Positions 63,062 through 64,000 of a stretch of DNA of 64,000 bases are shown here, piece after piece (position 1 is the stretch's first letter; every line of letters starts with the position of its first letter). The DNA comes from Pedobacter sp. ok626 (lineage in GTDB: Bacteria > Bacteroidota > Bacteroidia > Sphingobacteriales > Sphingobacteriaceae): NCBI RefSeq assembly GCF_900100435.1, contig NZ_FNEX01000004.1:62001-126000 (forward strand). The letters run 5' to 3'. A program made the position numbers and the translations under genes. The notes beneath the pieces are model-generated. The model was given only the letters and a program-made list of their open reading frames with translations, had not been told where the DNA came from and searched no databases.

Positions 63062-63553
63062 CTACTTCTTCTCGGCTTCAAGTTTCTTTTCGTGTTCCGT
63101 TCTTGGCGTACTACGGCTGTTTGGTTCACCTTTACCTTTGGTGATTAGGTTAAATAAACTTTGCTGCACATACGTAGTCCAGGCATTTACACAGATATCA
63201 TAACACTCATAATCCGGCACTAAACCCTGATGAGTAAACCGGATTTGGGTTTTGTTATCCTTTTTATCAATTTCAAAAATAACCTTTGTGCCTATCCATT
63301 CGCTTTTGTCTTCCGTGAATTTAAAAAAGTTATCTAATACCAACCAGACCACTTTTTTTTCAGGAATAACTTCTATTAATCTCATTTTACAGCGATGGAC
63401 ATCCTGGTAATGATAGTCGAACTCATCGTTGAGTTTTTCAGTAGGACCTTCAATTTCTTCTGACCACCATCCGCGAACATTATTGATGGCATCGAACGCT
63501 TCTCTCGGGCTTTGATCTACTAGTATTGTAGTCGTAAAATCTGGTGTATTCAT
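63062..63553 (-). CDS. SRPBCC/AHSA1-family protein (second)
   Basis: The 163-residue protein has the typical start TTILVDQSPREAFDAINNVRGWWSEEIEG and the strand pair KVIFEIDKKDNKTQIRFTHQGLVP. The last 20 residues are charged. It is divergent from the partial DJ-1-type regulator at the right edge, the arrangement seen for target genes of GlxA-like regulators. Confidence 0.88.
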   Translation of the reverse strand: MNTPDFTTTILVDQSPREAFDAINNVRGWWSEEIEGPTEKLNDEFDYHYQDVHRCKMRLIEVIPEKKVVWLVLDNFFKFTEDKSEWIGTKVIFEIDKKDNKTQIRFTHQGLVPDYECYDICVNAWTTYVQQSLFNLITKGKGEPNSRSTPRTEHEKKLEAEKK

Positions 63554-63693
63554 GTTGATTGTTGTTTTATGATTTTAATGTTTTTCTATATCAAAGCTAT
63601 GGAGTTATTCGTCAGTTAATCGGGTGTGAAATGGACTTTTAGTCGGGTTGATTTGGACAGAAATATCTGGTATCTTTAATTAAAAAAATCGCC

Positions 63694-64000
63694 ATGATGC
63701 AAGTGACTGTAGTTGTTCCAAAAGGGGAGGTTAACCTGAGTAGCATAACGGGTTCGTTTGAAATCTTGACTCGTGCCAATGTCATATGGCAAAAGATGGG
63801 AAACAAATCCTTAATGGAAGTTCGTATAGCCGGTTTTGTGCCCGAAATGAAATTGGATGCTGGCTTCTTTTCAGTTTATCCTGTAAATATTAATGATCTG
63901 GATAAAACAGATCTGGTGATTATACCATCAGTTTCTTATGATAGTGAGTTAATAAAAGAGAATGAAGGATTGATTAACTGGATCGGAGAGCAGCATAACA
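63694..64000 (+). CDS. GlxA-type regulator, N-terminal part (partial at right edge)
   Basis: About 102 residues are visible before the window ends. They match the N-terminal DJ-1/PfpI half of GlxA-like AraC regulators: MQVTVVVPKGEVNLSSITGSFEIL, then a second strand with DKTDLVIIPSV. The DNA-binding half is expected beyond the edge. A second ATG one codon later is equally possible. Confidence 0.8.
   Translation, partial: MMQVTVVVPKGEVNLSSITGSFEILTRANVIWQKMGNKSLMEVRIAGFVPEMKLDAGFFSVYPVNINDLDKTDLVIIPSVSYDSELIKENEGLINWIGEQHN

Noticed and set aside
1..64000. CRISPR array
   Set aside because: No regularly spaced repeats of 25-40 bases and no cas genes were found.

Overview
The window is chromosomal DNA of a Bacteroidota bacterium, most likely a Sphingobacteriaceae member close to Pedobacter. 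The grounds are promoters of the TTTG / TAnnTTTG type, AT-rich codon use, a Rho factor with a long disordered insertion, DUF4254, DUF2851 and PspC proteins, LytTR two-component systems, and many short 'SCKK'-type lipoproteins. The genus is inferred from protein style only; no rRNA gene is present.

Layout. (1) 1-5290: assimilatory sulfate/siroheme operon: end of a probable sulfite reductase, SUMT, a precorrin-2 dehydrogenase fused to a TSUP permease, APS reductase, CysD and CysN. (2) 5377-8721: glycogen synthase, ADP-glucose pyrophosphorylase and a CDP-alcohol phosphatidyltransferase-like protein. (3) 8826-33422: mostly core genes: tRNA-Leu(TAG), trigger factor, clpPX, AMP nucleosidase, a minus-strand run (PolX-like, DUF4254, heptosyltransferase-like GT9, SixA-like), sppA, folK, an orphan HPt, pssA, rho, pyrF, an EamA permease, DUF2851, PspC, an ankyrin protein, ftsK, lolA and an MBL hydrolase. 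(4) 33444-56671: an accessory segment that starts at tRNA-Leu(GAG). It is punctuated by four related non-coding repeats, some of which resemble the tRNA 3' end plus its terminator. It holds a LytS/LytTR pair, an eight-gene cassette of exported proteins (Kelch-like, DUF5018, two LGFP-repeat proteins, a beta-gamma-crystallin and others), a quinone oxidoreductase/ABM/AraC module with a shared operator, Dps, a second LytTR regulator with a hybrid kinase, OYE and redox enzymes, and two decayed genes. (5) 56827-64000: small accessory enzymes and regulators (NTF2-like, HxlR, Crp/Fnr, GlxA-like AraC, DoxX, SRPBCC, VOC) typical of stress or xenobiotic response.

How it works together. Region 1 would reduce sulfate to sulfide and make the siroheme it needs. 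Region 2 makes glycogen. In region 4 the LytS/LytR pair sits directly before the exported cassette and is its best candidate regulator. The AraC-type gene at 47057-47857 and the oxidoreductase at 45424-46416 share a 30-bp direct-repeat operator, which suggests one small regulon. The strongest candidates for something undescribed are the tRNA-Leu-end repeat family with no visible recombinase, the LGFP/beta-gamma-crystallin cassette, the siroheme-dehydrogenase/TSUP fusion, the PolX homologue that has lost its polymerase carboxylates, and an 11-bp iteron array upstream of a promoter. All functional statements rest on reading motifs by eye; no database search was run.
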